Positions 63,598 to 64,000 of a stretch of 64,000 nucleotides of DNA are shown here, piece after piece. Both the position numbers and the translations under genes were made by a program. Position 1 is the stretch's first letter. The number at the start of each line of letters is the position of its first letter. The notes beneath the pieces are model-generated. The model worked only from the letters and a program-made list of their open reading frames with translations. It was not told the origin of the DNA and made no database searches. The stretch covers positions 7,874,001-7,938,000 of the forward strand of contig NZ_CP109181.1 of the NCBI RefSeq assembly GCF_036248275.1, given 5' to 3'. The stretch is from Streptomyces sp. NBC_01716. GTDB taxonomy: Bacteria; Actinomycetota; Actinomycetes; Streptomycetales; Streptomycetaceae.

Positions 63598-64000
63598 ATG
63601 CCGGAGCAGCGCAGCTCTCAGTGGTACGCGGGAACGGACCGGAACGCCTACATCCACCGGGCGTGGATGCGCCGGGGACTGCCCGCGCACGCCTTCGACG
63701 GACGACCCCACATCGCGATCGCCAACACCGCCTCCGATCTGACGCCCTGCAACGCCCACCTCGGTGAGGTCGCGGAGAGCGTCAAGCAGGGCATCTGGGA
63801 GGCCGGCGGCGTCCCGATGAATCTCCCGGTCGTCTCCCTCGGCGAGACGCTGGTACGGCCCACGGCCATGCTGTGGCGGAACATGGCGGCGATGGCGACC
63901 GAGGAGATGCTGCGGGCCAACCCCGTCGACGGAGTGGTGCTGCTCGGCGGCTGCGACAAGACCATCCCGTCCCTGCTGATGGCCGCGGCCTCCGTCGACC
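63598..64000 (+). CDS. IlvD/Edd-family dehydratase (3' end outside window)
   Basis: The first 134 residues are present and the frame continues past the window. AGTDRNAYIHRAWMRRG, IANTASDLTPCNAHL (first FeS-cluster Cys), GEVAESVKQGIWEAGG and LLGGCDKTIP (second Cys) place it in the IlvD/Edd family. The early YIHRAWMRRG type resembles sugar-acid dehydratases (arabonate, xylonate, galactonate) more than dihydroxy-acid dehydratase of branched-chain synthesis. AGGG precedes ATG 63598. The exact substrate cannot be set from this fragment. Confidence 0.88.
   Translation, partial: MPEQRSSQWYAGTDRNAYIHRAWMRRGLPAHAFDGRPHIAIANTASDLTPCNAHLGEVAESVKQGIWEAGGVPMNLPVVSLGETLVRPTAMLWRNMAAMATEEMLRANPVDGVVLLGGCDKTIPSLLMAAASVD

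Overview
The window is very GC-rich, with third codon positions almost all G or C, many GTG and TTG starts, and chains of genes joined by 4-base ATGA or GTGA overlaps. Gene content is that of a Streptomyces or close relative: an actinobacterial group 1h [NiFe]-hydrogenase, a Streptomyces-type bla/blaA/blaB locus, a PhoP-type PHO box and TerD. I see no rRNA, tRNA, CRISPR or phage genes. One short MITE is the only mobile element recognised.

Layout. 1-5.8 kb: sugar catabolism, with the 3' part of a GH2 beta-galactosidase coupled to a GH38 alpha-mannosidase and followed by a small frame-broken ORF. 5.8-9.9 kb (minus): a three-gene set of a hypothetical protein, a MoxR AAA+ ATPase and a HEXXH/VWA protein. 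10-12 kb: secreted GH114-like protein, dienelactone hydrolase, small acidic protein. 12.3-14.9 kb: secreted GH29 alpha-L-fucosidase with a fucose-binding-type C-terminal domain.

14.9-29.8 kb: a full high-affinity hydrogenase island. hypB and hypA run leftward. Divergently, hhyS, hhyL, a NifU/metal-ribbon protein, four poorly characterised conserved proteins, a small disordered protein, a maturation protease, a HypC-HypF fusion, a second HypC, HypD, HypE and a DUF6390-like protein run rightward with very tight spacing. The enzyme is expected to oxidise trace H2 to feed respiration. A MITE closes the island and supplies the stop codon of the next, convergent gene.

29.9-33 kb: class A beta-lactamase lipoprotein with divergent LysR regulator (blaA) and serine beta-lactamase-like partner (blaB). 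33-40.3 kb: a low-complexity membrane protein, a GH16 enzyme, and an operon of one lipoprotein and two tandem paralogous receptor-like Ser/Thr kinases whose outer domain is an ABC-type periplasmic binding protein. 40.6-48.2 kb: what looks like a complete route for external poly(3-hydroxybutyrate): secreted depolymerase, secreted oligomer hydrolase, 3-hydroxybutyrate dehydrogenase, MHS-family transporter and GAF/PucR-type regulator. 48.2-49.8 kb: Tat-exported PHP-domain protein behind a probable PHO box.

49.9-57 kb: cell envelope genes: L,D-transpeptidase lipoprotein, divergent FemX-like aminoacyltransferase coupled to a MurJ-type flippase, then an OmpR-type response regulator, sensor kinase and lipoprotein. 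57.1-60.9 kb: three-subunit molybdenum hydroxylase of the PaoABC (YagTSR) type. 61-64 kb: anti-sigma-type ATPase, TerD, a zinc-dependent sugar/polyol dehydrogenase and the start of a divergent IlvD/Edd-family sugar-acid dehydratase that runs off the window.
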